NCBI RefSeq assembly: GCF_021347895.1
Contig: NC_067130.1
Coordinates: forward strand, 28,789,817-28,853,816
DNA length: 64,000 nt
Source: Acanthochromis polyacanthus
Lineage: Eukaryota > Chordata > Actinopteri > Pomacentridae
Direction: 5' to 3'
Within the stretch, counting starts at the first letter, position 1. Each line of letters begins with the position of its first letter. The translations under genes and the position numbers were made by a program. Below are positions 38,501 to 53,500 of this stretch, in pieces. The notes beneath the pieces are model-generated. The model ran no database searches. It was not told where the DNA came from and was given only the letters and a program-made list of their open reading frames with translations.

Positions 38501-41500
38501 TTTGCTGTTTTTCAACAGGCTCCACAGCTATTATGTGGCAGCTTATTAATAGTAAATCCGTGGATAATGACTTCCCTTATGCTGTGAGAAGGCACTGCAC
38601 GATTCACAGACGGAGGGGGTAATTTCTCAATTTACACGAGATCCCCAGGTGACACTGTGCAAATAGAGCTTTTGTTGTAGTTTTCTAATTTAACCGTTTT
38701 GTTTTTTCCCCAAGTAATCCGTTTGCACTGTTTTACATGTAATTTTGATGTTGGAAGAAATCTTGTTCGACTAAATCCTGATTGTCTGCGCATTTTTATG
38801 TTTGAAAATCCACCTTACGGCGACTGAAATGGACTGTACAGAGTGCATGAAAAACTTTTCAGCACTTCTAGGCAATCAGAAGGGAGGATATAAGGCTTTT
38901 AGAGGTAATTAAGCCGTTAATAAAAGTAATTAAACTTGAAGATAAGGCTGGTCTGTGCTCTGTACCTTGGTGTATTTATTGAAGTTCTGCAGTATGTCCC
39001 ATCCCCAGTCTCTGTACTTGGTGTCCTTGGTGAACCTGTACATGTAAAACAGACTTTCCACCGTCTCTGGTCTCAGCAGGTTGTGTCTGTCTGCAGGCTG
39101 GAGGACACAGGAGACGTCGTCAATAAAAAATTATAATAAAAAATAAATCAGATAAACATCAGCTTTGTAGTTTGACTCCTAATTTAGCCAGGGAGACTCA
39201 CAGAAATTGAAAATGCCACTTTCAAGAGCTCTTATCACGAGAACAGCATCGACGAGTGGAGCTACATCTAAGATTAAATACAAGTCGAGGGCAGACAGAT
39301 TCAAAATTCAGCGTATGACTGAAATATGACAGACATCTTGGACAGCTGTGGCACACATATTTTCGATGCTTTCTTCAGAGAACTGAGATCAAAGTAAAAC
39401 AAAAAAAGAATAGAGATTAGTTAAGGCTTCAATCATGGAGAATCAAGAAACAGTGATATTTTCAAAATCTGTGAGTCTGAAAACTTTAAAACACAAAAAT
39501 GGCACCCATAGGTTCACTTTTATGCACCTCTTTTTGTCAACAAGAGTTTCAAGTGAATAAAACAATACATAAAAAATAGATAAACCAGCTATTGAGTGGT
39601 TATGGAAACACTGCTCACGGGAGCAGCCAATCAAACAGAGATGGTCTGAGGCCGGAGGAATCATCTTTTACATCTTTTTAAAACAAACCACAGTACTGAG
39701 AAGTCCACATATACAGTCAGGCATTGTATTTTCTCAAACAAAGCCTGACTTTTATTCCTTTGGCTGTATAATGAAAGCAGGATTAGAATTGGAAAACAGC
39801 CCCGAGTGTCATGCAGCATAATTCAAGCACCACAAACCACAGCCCTCAAAATTAATGAACAACTTCGCAATACAGCTTAAAAGCGACGCTGTAACCTTTC
39901 TGGAGGTGGAATTCATATTGCTTTGGCCTCCAGCTCTACTGTGAGCAACCTTGGAGTTACTTCAGACCAGGATATGTCCTTTAACTCACACATAAGCCAG
40001 CAGTCTCCTGCATGGCTTTTTCCTCTTTCATGAAATTGTCACAATCAGGAACATCCTGTCTCAGATTGATGCTGAAAAACGATTCAATGTGTCTGTAACT
40101 TTAGGCTGGACCACTGTATTCCCTTATTACCAGGATGTCCCAATACCTTGTTGAAAAGTTAATCCAAAATTCTACAGCAAGAGTCCAGACATGAACCAAA
40201 AAGAATGATGTTTCTTTTACATTAGCTTCTCCATGTAAAATCCAGAATAGAATTTAAAATCCTTCTTCGCAGACACAAAGTCCTTAATGACCAATTTCTA
40301 TGGTATCTTGTAGACATCATAGCACAATATTATCCTAAAAGAGCACTTCGCTTTCAGACTGCAGGCTAATTTACAGTTCCTGGAGTTTCCAAAAGTAAAA
40401 AATGGCATGCAGAGGACTTCAGCTGCAGCTAAGTTTGTGTTCAGGAGTCAGACATTCTATGAATTCTTAAGGTTAGGAAGATTAGGCTGGGAAGAGCATT
40501 AAAAATTTACATTTAAATTGTATATTGGAAGAAAATTGGGAACTTTAATTAAAACAGAGCCTCTTTTCCTCTGTTCTGCAAGAAGCAAATATTAAAAAGC
40601 GAGTTCGAGACTATGTTGATGTCATCTCTACTCTCAGTTTACCGCTCAGCCCTCAGATTCATTACCGGTGACATCTAAGATTTGGCTGGCCATCCTGAGC
40701 AATAAGGTGAGAGACATCTGTCCAATATATTTGCGATCGACTGGGAATGATTAATTTCTCTCCTGCTCTTCTTCTGTTTTCTTCATATCTAACTGTTGGA
40801 TCACTTTTATTTCCCATTCAGGTCCAGATATTATAGCATTATTATTTTTGTTTTCCAGATTGTTTCACACTAATCTGTGGCTGCCCTCTAACTTAGCTGC
40901 TAGCCATTAGCATAGCATTAGCCATTGTGATAGAAGCTAACTTCATGGCTCGTGTTTCTCGTTCAGTTTTTGCTGCTTGAGAGACATTTCTGAGACCACA
41001 GAGTGAAACAGACATAGAGAGGAGGCTGCATCAGACCTGAAGTAGCACATTTAAGTTATCAATGAACAGTCAATAAAGCCACAGACACCGATAATTAGAA
41101 AAATGCAGAATATTGGCCCTGATAATGGGTCAGTCGTTCATTAGAGCTGCTTATATGAGGTGACCCTGAACCATGCTTTAGTTCTGCTGCTATAGGAGCT
41201 CAGTCTCCTCCACTGTCCTCTCTTCAAATTCCATGAATTTATAAGCCTCTGCTGCATATCCTGTGTTCTCTCCCCTGTAGGTTGAGCTTCGTCCTCTTTG
41301 TCCTCTTTCTACCTTTCAGCTTGTATCTCTGGCTGCAGAGCTGCATGTTTCTGATCCACGGTTACCGGCCTAAACAACCTGCTCAGTGTTTGGTGTTTGT
41401 TGTTTTTCAATGCTCATCTTCTTTCCTCACCCCATCTGGTTCGAGGCAGTTCCCTGAGTTTGCTTCTGTCAGAGTTTTTTCCTGCTAAAATAGAGTTTTT

Positions 41501-44500
41501 CTCTCCTCAACCGTTTGCTGAAGGGGGAATTGTTTCTGTAATATTGTACAGTCTTGACCTTACTATCGTAACGTCCCCTGAGTGAGCATTTGTTATGATT
41601 TGGTGCTATAAAAAGACGTGTAAAGCTGCATTAGTTTTATCTATGTGGACCAGATGGATTAAAAAAAGTCTGTTTTATATTAAAATCTGTTAATATAAAA
41701 TAAACATGAGCAGGCGGGTATTTAGCAGTGGTTAGTTCACTCTAAATTACTCATAAGGAGTAATAAAGCCCTCAGGATCTAACATTTGTTCCTTTAGTCT
41801 TTAATCTGGGAATATGAATGAGCTGAAAGTATGCTAAAAGAGTTTCCTAATTATATTTGAGGTTAATGAAGGCAGTGGTGGAGAGAAGAGCAAAAAATAT
41901 TGAATGTGTTGATAAACCTGAAGCTGTTAATGAAAAATAAAATGAGTCCCGAGGAGGGTGAGGAAGGTGATGGTCACGGCTCTCATAACAAATTATTACA
42001 ATTTCAGTCTTTTTTCTGCATGTTTGCCCAAAAATACGTGACGAGTTCCAGCTTTTCTTGTTCAAAAATTGCTGATTGTGTTTTGAGCAGCGAAAGAAAG
42101 ACATCAATTTGTTTTCATAGAAGATAAAGAGATTGGAATGAGAGAAAATAGTTGTCGTGATTGCTGCTCAGCAGAACATTCATTGTTGCGTTTATTTATT
42201 TGTTTAGGCCTTTTAAAAAAACACTCAGATGCCATGCTTGTTATTTCTGGAATTAGCCAAATTTTAAATTGAGTTTTGGGGATTTTTAAACAAACTTTGA
42301 GCAGCAACAGTCATGTAATACAATCCACATGCACACACAACTGTATAATAAGTTTCTAGTTTATTGCACTTTAATTCAACAGCACAGCCTCAAAATTAAT
42401 TAACGAACCCTCATGAAACAGTTTAAACCAATGCAGTAACCTTCCAGAAGGTAGAATTTAGATTGCTGTAGCCTCCAGCTCTACTGTGAGCAACCTTGGA
42501 GTTACTCCACTTTGGAATATTTTTTTTTTCAATTCTTTCAAAACTGTATTTGTCTTTGGCTACCAGCTTTTCATCAGGATTGTGCTTTGGTATGATGATG
42601 CCCTGAAAACAAAAATTAGCTCCTCGGTGCAGAGGTAGATGTACACTTTTCGTGAGTAGTGAATTAAGTTTGCTGATATGTAAACTGCTTAGACGTTATA
42701 AAGAATTTCAAACAGAGTGAGAGCTGATTTCAGTTATATGATATGAAGTGACTGTTAAGCTTGGGGTAATGTGATAAGTGTTGCTTAAAGGCTGTGGATC
42801 AGAGAACTTAAACGAGGTATGCCTGAACACCTCAACCAATACAAGGCCCCACAAGACTAGCAGAGTTTCTGCATTACTGGATCAGACCACGATATGTCCT
42901 TAACTCGCACATAAACCAAGTCTGTAGCACACAGTCCTCTTTCTCACTCATTCGTTTAGGTGAATTTTTGGGGTGTTTTAGCTAAATATTAACATGAGTT
43001 TTGGAGAATTTAGAAACAAACCTTGAGGGCAACAGTCATGTAATACAGTATACAGCAGACTCAATGAGGTTACAAGTGAAAAGTATCACTACTACCACAA
43101 CAACTACTACTACTACTACTACTACTAAGAAATGAAGAAATAAATTGAGTGGACAACCAAGTGTCACCTTTGCTAGACTGATGATCGCAGCCGATATTTG
43201 ATGGTTTTTCAAATATTGGTAAATTATCAACCGATTGTTGATGAATTAAATGCTCTACTCGTCACTCTGTGGTCTCAGAAATGTCTCAAAAACCTCAAGG
43301 TGTTGCCACAAACCAGGAAATTAGCTTCTCTCACAGTAGCTAACGGCTATGCTAATAGCTAATGGTTACGTTGGAAGGCAGCCACAGATTAGCTTGAAAC
43401 AGAGTCTGAAAAACAATAAATAATAATGCTTTAAGCTCTGGACCTCAGTGGGCAATAAAAGTGATCAAACAGTGAAAGATTAAGAAAATAGAAAAACAGC
43501 AGGAGACAAACTGATCAATCTCAGCCAGGAGTGTCGTAATTTTATCTATCCTATTCTCCTTTACATATTCACTTTTAGTCACCTTATGAATGAAGAAGTC
43601 TAGTTATGAATGTCAGATTTTCTGTAATCACACGCTAATAAATACATTACATTGAATGGATATCAGTTCCAATTATCTGTTATCCGTCCTTCATGATCAT
43701 CAATAATCGCTATCGGTTACAGAAAACCCATATCGTTCTATCCCTAATCTCTGCCCTCTCAGCCTTACCTTGACGAGAACATCTTGCCCGTCGCTGGACT
43801 GCAGGCTGAAGTGTGCGATCTCCGGGCTCAGTCCGGTCTCCATCTGGACATACATCTGGTGGCAGGTCTCCATCAGCTGCACAGCCAGATCCATGTGGTC
43901 CCCCGGGAGTCCGTTATGGGCCCCCAGAGCCAGAGTCCCCGGCAGGAAACACACCAGGTGATCCTGATCAAAAAACGTACAATCACGAGAAAAAAAGATG
44001 CAGAGAAAGAATTAAAGAGTCATGATGGGAACTGGAATTGACTGGACTGACTGCAGACAGATTTTACAAGATCATTATTAATTGTGGATGACTTGACACA
44101 GTGTAAAAATAACCTACGACCATCATGTTCCTGTGCTTTGTTTTCTAAACACAGTAAACTTTGAAAGAGCGTCTGTACCATCTTGGCGTTAAAGCGGTTG
44201 TGGGACAACTCTCCAATAAAGGTGAACATGTTGGGCCCCGTCTTCCTTACAAGGTGTTTTTTCACTCCCTCTATGGCCTGAAGGTAATCCTCCAACAGAC
44301 TGGACAAAACATGTGAAGAGGAAACATTAGTGGCATAAATAATAAGTCAGGATTTTTGCCAGACCTATGAATCAGTCTGTAATGACTCTGTAGGAGGCTG
44401 GGTAATAAGATATCACAAATAACACAATAATAGATTTGTCTTTGGTGTCTGAAAATAACTACAGTGACAAGAACAGAAGAAGTAGAAGGATGAGAAGAAG

Positions 44501-47500
44501 GAAAGAAGGACAAGAAAAAGAAGATGAAGAAGAAGCTGAAAAAGAAATTGAAGAACCAAAAGAAGAGAATGAAGAAATAGAAGATGAAAAAGCAGGAGAT
44601 GAAGATAAAGAAGAAGAAACAGAACAAGCAGAAAAAGAAGCAAAAGAAGAATAAGATGAAGCAGAAACAGAAGAAGTAGAAAAAGATGAAAAAGAAGAAG
44701 AGGACGAAGAAGTAAAAGATCCATCCATTCTCTATACACCGCTTTATCCTCACTAGGGTCACGGGGGGTGCTGGAGTCTATCTTAGCTGACTCAGGCGAA
44801 GGCAGGGGACACCCTGGACAGGTCGCCAGTCTGTCGCAGGGCTACATATACAGACAAACAATCACACTCACATTCGCACCTACGGACAATTTAGAGTAAC
44901 CAATTAACCTCAGCATATTTTTGGACTGTGGGAGGAAGCCGGAGTACCCAGAGAAAACCCACGCATGCACAGGGAGAACATGCAAACTCCATGCAGAAAG
45001 ATCCCAGGCCCAGGCCGGGATTTGAACCGGGGATCTTCTTGTTGCAAGGTCAAAGTGCTAACCACTACTCCACTGTGCAGCCAAAGCAGTCAAAGATGAA
45101 AAAGCAAAAGGAGACGAAGATGAAGAAACAGACAAAGAAGCAGAGGAAGTAACAGAAGAAGAAAAAGCAGGCGATGAAGAATACACAGAGGAAGTAGAAG
45201 AATTTGAAAAAGAAAAAGAAGCAGCAGAAGATGAAAAAGACAGACGAAGACGAAGCACAAAACAAAAAGAAGCAGAAGTAGAAGATAATGAAGAGGAAAA
45301 AGTAGGAGACGAAAACTAGGAAGAAGCAGAAGAAGAAAAAGAAGAATCCTGCAACAGGTGCCTTTCTCTCCAGACTGCTGACAGCAACAAGTCAGTGTCC
45401 GATCTGGGTTGATACCGATGCCGGATATTGGTGATCAAGAAAGACAGAAAAACAATATTTTTGACCGATATCTGATAGATGTTATATATTAACACATGAC
45501 ATATGGAATTCAGTCACTCATAACAAGGCTCCTTTATTCCTAAGAAGTACTACAGCAGAATACGTACAAAAATGCATTATATGTTATGTATTAGCAGCAC
45601 TTGACAGCAGAGAATGTGTCATTCATAACTAGGCTTCTTCGTTAATTCTGTGAGCTGTTAGCGTAGCTTTAGCCACTGTGAAAGTACTACAGAAGAGTAC
45701 GGAACTGAAGGAGTTTACAAAAACCTACAAGAGAAGTCCAGTGAAGGAATCTTTATTACAGCACCTTTATTACATGACATTAATGAATTATTGCCTCACA
45801 TCCCGACTTTTTTGACCTAATGTCATGGAAGACATACTGATGCTTTGTACTTTGTAAAGTCATTTAAATTTTGTGAATTTACAGTAAGCTGGCTTTTTAA
45901 TGGCTCTGTTGTTGTTTATTTATTTATTTATTTCCTCTCGGAGCCACAGAAAATCAATGCCAAAATTTTTAAAGCTGCACTCACTTGTCTTCTGTTTTTC
46001 CTCCTTGGATCCACTGTTTGAGCAGGTATTCGTAGTAGCTGTCCGCCCTGGCACCCAGCGTGAACACTCCTTTGTGGGTGAACTGGCCGCTGTGGGTGTT
46101 GATGAACATGGGCACCAGGCCGTCGTGTTTTCCGGGCAGCGTGTGGACCATCTTCATCACCTCGTTGACAACCTCCTGGAAAAGGTAAAAAGGAAAGAGT
46201 CAACATGAGATAATGAACCCACCGGCTCTACTTCACTTACCGCAGCTAATATGTTTGAAAAATACCGCCATAGGCAATCTATCATCGGAGAATTATTAGC
46301 AATTTCACACTTTGATAACACTGAGCTCATCAAAAGCTTATGTCAGACGGAGACTCTGGCTGCGGTTATGATGGGAATTATTCAACTTCCTGTCAGGCCG
46401 AGTTGGAACATCTCCGGTTTCTGGAATTGCTCATAAACTGACAACGTGACGGATTTAAAACAAATCTTTGCTCGTGCTTGTCACTTCAATCCCATGAGTG
46501 CCGCTCAGACATACTTAATGCTGGGCTTTAACTGAACTCCAAACCCTCCATCTTAACCCAGGAAATATTCATATTGACTGCCTCCAATCTTTTTCCACTC
46601 CATCTCAGAGAAATCAAAATGATATGAGCCACTCAGTCAGTAGGTTGGACTGTAGCGGAGCCCCTCCTGGTGTCCTGACCTGGTACTGTGGTTCCTGAGT
46701 GAGGCGGCTCAGCTCTCTGAACTCCAGCTGGATGGTTGTAACTTCGGCCAGCGTGCTGTCCGACGTCCATCTCGGAGGGTGGGCCGTTCCTTTTCCGATG
46801 TTGACGTCCGAGAATGGGATCTTTGAGGGGGTTTTGAAGGCGGGCATCAATCTGGACCCGAGGTCTTTCTTTAAAAGTAGAGGAGAAACTGAATTAAAAA
46901 CACCATATATCTGTTCCAAGACTAAAGTATTATTGAATTTATTGTAAAAAAATGTAACTGTCTTGCAGTAACATTACCAACAACAAAAATGGGTTTCCTG
47001 ATAACAATCAATCTCACGACTTTGGAGGGTTTTTTGGTTCTAAAAATGCTTTTACAATTCTACATTTTCCGAAATAATCTCATTTCTCTAAGGCTTTACG
47101 AGACCTAATACATTCATAAGAGCACAGTGAACTAAATAAAAGCCAGATTTTGAAATATAAAGGGAATATTGATCACTTTAATTCTTCAGTGTCATTTTTG
47201 ATCAATTCTACATCCCTAATTTACACACTGGTGTTCTTAAAAACAAAGGAAGGTAAGAATTAAGGAAGAGGAAAACAGCACTAATGTATTCCAACACTAA
47301 AGTATTATTGAATTAGTTGAAAAAAAATGCAACTGTCTTGCAGTAGCATTACCAACAAAAAATGAGTTTGTTCGATAGTAATCAATCTCAAGACTTTGGA
47401 GTGTTTTTTTGTTTCTGAGAATGCTTTTACAATTCTACATTTTTCTAAACAATGTAATTTCTCTAAGGCTTTACTCAACCGACTACATTTACAAGAGCAC

Positions 47501-50500
47501 GGCAACCAAAATAAAAACCATAATTTAAAATAAAAAGGGCAGATTGACCATGAAACTCTTCAGTGTCAATTTTAAACAATCCTACACCCTTAATTTACAT
47601 AATCGTGTTCATAAAAACAAAGGAAGTTAAGAATTAAGGAATTCATTAAGGAAGAGGAAAAGACTGAAGTATTATTGAATTTATTCTAAAAAAAATGCAA
47701 CCTTTCTGTAAAAACAACATAGTTTTCTTGTAACATAGGAATGCTTTTTTGTTTCTTAGAATGCTTTTAAATTTCTACATGATTGCAAAATTCTCAAAGA
47801 AGGTGGGGTTGTGAATTTTTGTGTGGTTTTCTCCGCGCCAATTTGTGGATCAGCATTTGCAGAGCCATAACAAAAAAATGTAGCTACAGTCTTGGAATTT
47901 TGCAGATTAATTGATATATACATCTGGTCTTCAATGGTACAACCCTGCTTTGGTAGAATAATACAAACTATACTGACAGTCAATAGAAACTTTGAGGTAG
48001 AAATGTACGCAGAATTCTACTTGTAGGGGGGTTGTAATTATTCATTGTGGATTTACTGATGATCTAGTGCCCTGGTAGTTGAGATAATGATGAGTTGTCA
48101 TTTTGTCATGATTCATTGCACATGGGTTGGTCACTTTGCAAAAGTGAACCAAATACACACCAAGCAATACTCAGTGAGTATCTGCACAATTTGAGAATGG
48201 GTTTTGAAGGCCTATATAAAGGCCCAAAAAAGGCCATCATTGTTAGTCCAGTGAACAGCATCATGCCGCGTCTATCACATGAACAATGTCTCTGGGCACT
48301 GGGTATGGTGGAGGCCGGTTTGAGCTACAGTGATGTAACCAGGCGTATGGGCTGTTTCCAACCTACAATCAGAAGCCTGGTCCAAAGCATGCGCCGACGG
48401 ATTGCTGCCTGCATCGAAGCAAATGGAGGCCATACTCGGTATTGACTGTTGTGACTTTGTGTTTGGCAGGTGCCGTTTTCTTTTGTGAAATTCTTTATTT
48501 TGAAATCATTCTTGAAACTTCAGATTTTTGTGTCTGTATGCCAATATGCTAAACAAATGATTCATAGGAAGAAAATCCAGTTTCGGGCTTCAAAATAAAA
48601 ATTATGTTGAAAAATATGGTCTCAAAGTTTTTAACGACTGTCAGTGTAGTTACATGATGGTGCAAGTTCGATCAAAAAAATCTAAATATTTCTGTCTATT
48701 CCAATATTCCACCAACAATTAAACCTTTATTTTTAACCATGAGAAGCAGACTTTCACTCCCGTGATTGGCAGAATTGTAGAGTAGGGTGCCAGTCACAGT
48801 CAAACTTTCAGAGAAAAACAATATCAAAATATTTTACTAACATATTTAAAAAAACAACATTCTGACAAATGAAATGGTCAGGCGTGAACTTTTTTGGTCA
48901 ATCCCACACCTTCTGTTAACACAGTCGTGTTCTTGGAGACATAGAACAGTAGGAATGGCCGATGTGGGTCAACTCACAGCTTTCTCCAGGAACAGCTGGT
49001 CTCCTGATAGATGGTAGCAGCTCAGCAGCCCCCCCAGGACACGTATGGTTGTTTCAAAAAGGTTCACGTCCACATTCTTGTTGAAGGACAGCTCTTTCTC
49101 TACCCAGTTCCTCCCTTCTGCAAACTCTGTGTCAAGTGAGATAAATTACACTAGCGTGAAAAGGAGGGGGAAAAAAAGAGGACAAGAAAGAAATACAGTT
49201 GCATGGAGGAGTTTTTGCCACAGGTGACAGCATCAAGTGGACTCCAGAGCCAGAACCCCCCACCGAGGCTTTGTCAGAGAAAAGCAAACCTCCTGCTTAG
49301 AAGATGTAAGATCAAGAAGCAGCACCAGCAGAGGGATTGCTTTTTATCCAACACGTTCGCCTTCCTTTTGCATCATTAACAACAATACAACTGTGCGATG
49401 CTAGCAGTGTGTGATATAACCTTGAGCCTCCAGACCTCCTCATCGCATTTCTTGATAACTCGCTTCCTTCACGTTTGGATTTTTTCATATGTTGAGCCTC
49501 AAGTTACTTCTCATTTTGTGCAGATCCCACCGGAGCAACAAAAGGCTCGATAAAGCTTTGTTCATGTATGTAGTAGAGCTAACCAACAGCTACAAACACA
49601 CTTTAAAATGCAAAATTGACAGACTTTAAAGCTTGTTAGGATCAAATGGAAAGCTAACTTGAGGAGATGGAAGCAATTAAGTACACTAGGGCAGCAGCTA
49701 TCGATTATTGTCGTAATTAACTATTCTGTTCATTATTCTGGCAATTAATCGAGTAATTGGATTCCGCGCTTGGCATGTGCGTTACAGCATCAAAAGTGGA
49801 AGTGAGCGACAGAAATAACCGTCCTGGTGGAACACAGACAGACACCTGCAGTGTATTGTACATATATAGTATAGTACTGGGGTATTTAACTAAAACTCAA
49901 AGCCATGGAAACATATTTAGCTGCTGATGTAGAAATTGCATAAATCTGTTTTTATGTTTGGTTCGTTTAAACTGCTGATACTGCAGCTGATAGAACACAA
50001 ATAAGAAAATTGATTGGTTTATTTTATTTATTACAGAGAATTTTCAATCAGTAACTTTAGTTTCACTTTGATTTGGCCACAAAATAAAGTGTTTTCCTTC
50101 ATTATGAGACAGTGTCAGACCTACGTACACTTCAGTACAATATCATGTTTGAATACATGAAGTTTGATAGTTTTATTGTGCAGCTGTCAGTGACAAACAA
50201 TCAGTTGTTTTGATCGGTAACATAAATATATTAAAGCACATTTTCTACTGGCGTTCATGTATTACAAAATTTACAGTCGCAGCTTTTTACCGTCATAAAT
50301 TTTTATGTTCCTCTATTAAGACAATCTGTTCACTGAAGCAGCTGAACACCATCGGTTCATTTTTGCAGAAAACAAGTCAAAGAATTGTTAAACACTCCTG
50401 TTTGTGTGACGAGTTTGAAGCAGAAAGTCAGAGTTAACAAAGAAAGTTGAAAACCACCTTCATAACGGTTTTCTCGAGCTGACTCACACAAAGAAAGTCT

Positions 50501-53500
50501 GACTATGTTAAACTGTCTTCATAGTTCAGCCTCTGATCTGCTAAATGCCATGAACACTGGAAAAGCTGCACCAGTTAGAATAGAAAAGTCCCGTCAAATT
50601 CAAACCCCCCTGATAATTTACTGAATATAGGTTCGGACCCATATTGGATGAAGTCTGGGTGACTCACCAGTTAATGATCTGAAGTCTAGCATGTAGTGAA
50701 TTAAACAAAGCACTGATTCAGAGAATTTTGCCTCGACGAATTATAGAACGATCATCATGACCTGCAGATTTTTAAGTTTTCATACGTTGAGCCTCAAGTT
50801 CCTTCAGATTTCAGAGTGAAAAGATGCAAACAGATGTCTCCGCTTAAAAAAATCTAAACATTCTGGTATTTATTATCAGAAGTTCTACATATGATCACAT
50901 TGTGTGCACAGCGGTAGAGAGAAATCATGTTTGCTAAAATCCTGTGTTGTGGCATTTTAAGACTGATTAGAAGAATAGGATGTATAAATCAGACTTTCGA
51001 TCAAATAATGATAAGATGGGAAAACCTAATGTGTCAACTGAATTTATGCATACACTTAATAACACTGTGGAAAGAGGCTACCCAACGGAAACTCATGGAG
51101 CCCTTATAAGGCGTTAAGACCAGAAGTCTTATTTCAATGTGTAATATCACCAAACTCTTTCCTAATAGACTCAAGTGCTATACGCCGGTGCAATAGATCT
51201 GCTTACTCTAATTCAGTTCTTTTTCTGGTCATCTTTCTAGTTTTTAGTATTAGTATACAGTCACTTTACACACTTAAGACTCTTGGCACACTGTGACACT
51301 TCACAAACACTTTTAGAAACTTACATTTTGTACTTTATATTATTTGTTATTTCTATTTTCCACTAACCTCTGTTAATTGTTTTTTGGCAAAATAGTTTAT
51401 TGTACTTTGGCAAAATAGTTTCCTCCAGGATGAATAAAGTAGATCTTATCTTATCTTGAGTGTTAGCCCTCTCATTGTCTCAGAACTTTTTAATGACTCT
51501 AACTTTTGATCCAGAATTGATTTTTGACTACATGTTTCACAAATCTGCCTGATCATCACCGGCCTTTGGCGGGCAGACTGAGTCACAGCTGAGGTAAACA
51601 GCCTGAGGAAAGACTTTGTCAGGTAAACAAGGAAAGAGCAGAGACAGGCACACGACTGCACATTCCTGATATAAACAAACATGGCAGATCATTAGGTATT
51701 TTATTAGCAAAGTTTAAAGTGGTGCAATAGTTTGGAATTACACCAAGATAATCAAGATAAAGTAGGAATGCTGGACCTAAACAAGAAAATTTAGTTTGGC
51801 AATTGGGGAAATGCACTTATCCAACTTTCTGCAGGCTTAATACCACATTTACATCTGTAAATGTGGTACATCTGTAAATGTGGTACATCATTTTACTGTA
51901 AATGTAAAATGAGAGCTAGCTGACAGTTAGCTTCAGCTCAGCATAAAGACAGCAAAAGGTTTAAAAGAATCTGCTGTAAGATCAATAATTTACTCCTGAA
52001 TCCTGGCCATACACATGCTGCTTTGTAGAGTTTCTGTTTGTCTCAGTACAAACCTAGAAGTGTAAGAAAATCCCTAATACAACATCTACATCTTATCTCT
52101 ATGTTGGTGCTTTATTTGAGACGTTAATGTGCCTTAAAACAGACAGAATAAGAGGTTTATAATACCTTCTTTCAGGCCCATAATCCACATGGTGTCCAAA
52201 GAATCAATCAGTGTCAGACCCAGGCCGAACCACTCGCTGAAGGACTTGGAGATGGGCTTGAGTTCATCGTGCCCCCAGGCGTGGTCCTTGTAGCCTTTCC
52301 ACGCATGTCTGAAGGCATCACGTACTGCCTCCAGTCGGTCTGCAGTGCCAGTAGAAACTACAAACAAAAAGAGATGAAAAACAGTGAAACTTGAAGTCTG
52401 CGTTTCCTCCAGGAAGCCCTTTCAACGCTTGTTTTTTTAATAATCAGCAGTAGGGGGATTATTCAGTCCTTCATACGTGCCGATGCTTTGAACACACCAG
52501 GACTTTATCTTGAAAAAGTCCAAATATTTCAGAAAAAACAGGTGCTGTGCTTTAAACAGCATATAGCAGCAAAGCTGGTCAAAGCTACATGAGAGAGAAT
52601 CTGTTTTATATCTTTGTATGTATGAAAATTTAGCACTTTTTTATTAAACTTGCTAAGAGTTGCAGCTTTAAGATTTAGGATGCAGTGCTGACCTTCCAGT
52701 GGGACAGTATCAGCGGGGTTCACGGGTGCTGGAGGCGCTGCTGCTTCCTTCTCATTGGCCGAAGGTGGAGGCTCTGTGGCCTGGTCGGCTTCGATCATCG
52801 CTCCTCTCCAGCTGCGCAATAAAGATTTAAAGATTCCTTACGCCTGAATTATTCATACCTTCTTCTCTGATCCATACACTACAGCTCAGTGCTGGTGGAA
52901 AACATTTGTTTACTGAGCGATGTCTTGTTAACATCCCAACAAAACCGTCTGTGCAGTTTTTAAAAAGGAAAAACAAGCAAACAACAAACTGGTCACCTGA
53001 CAATCTTCTTTTCTTTGCCCTCCTCTTCTCCTTCTTCCTCCTGAACCGCCTCCTGTTCTTGCTTTTCCCCACCGACTGTGTCTGAAACATTTCCGTCTTT
53101 CTGCAGGTTCGGTGGACCTCTTTTGTTTGGAAATGTCTTTTTCTGTGGATAAACAAATGGCTAGAGCTAGAAACAAGGGAGATAACATGAACACCTCGTG
53201 GCAAAGGACTCATAACTATTTAAATATATGGTCCACTGGATGGGAGCGTCAAACATGACCTTTTAAAATGCCATTTAAAAGCACCTTGTGGAGGTTTTAC
53301 AGAGTTCCAGACTAACTTTTTACACTGATTGCACTGCTGCACACAACCTTTTTGTTGAACACGTAACTTAGCTCCACCAAAACTTTTTCACAGCATTTGA
53401 AATTTTACATTTATTGTCAGTTTCTGCACTAATTGCCTAACATAATACACAAATGGTTGTAAACAGGAATAAAAGTACAGATAAATGACTGTTCTTTTTC

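Noticed and set aside
44436..45258. Acidic Glu/Lys-rich frame and its hydrophobic or Ser-rich antisense frames
   Set aside because: They are products of the GAA-rich tract and are interrupted by an interspersed repeat; not a protein.
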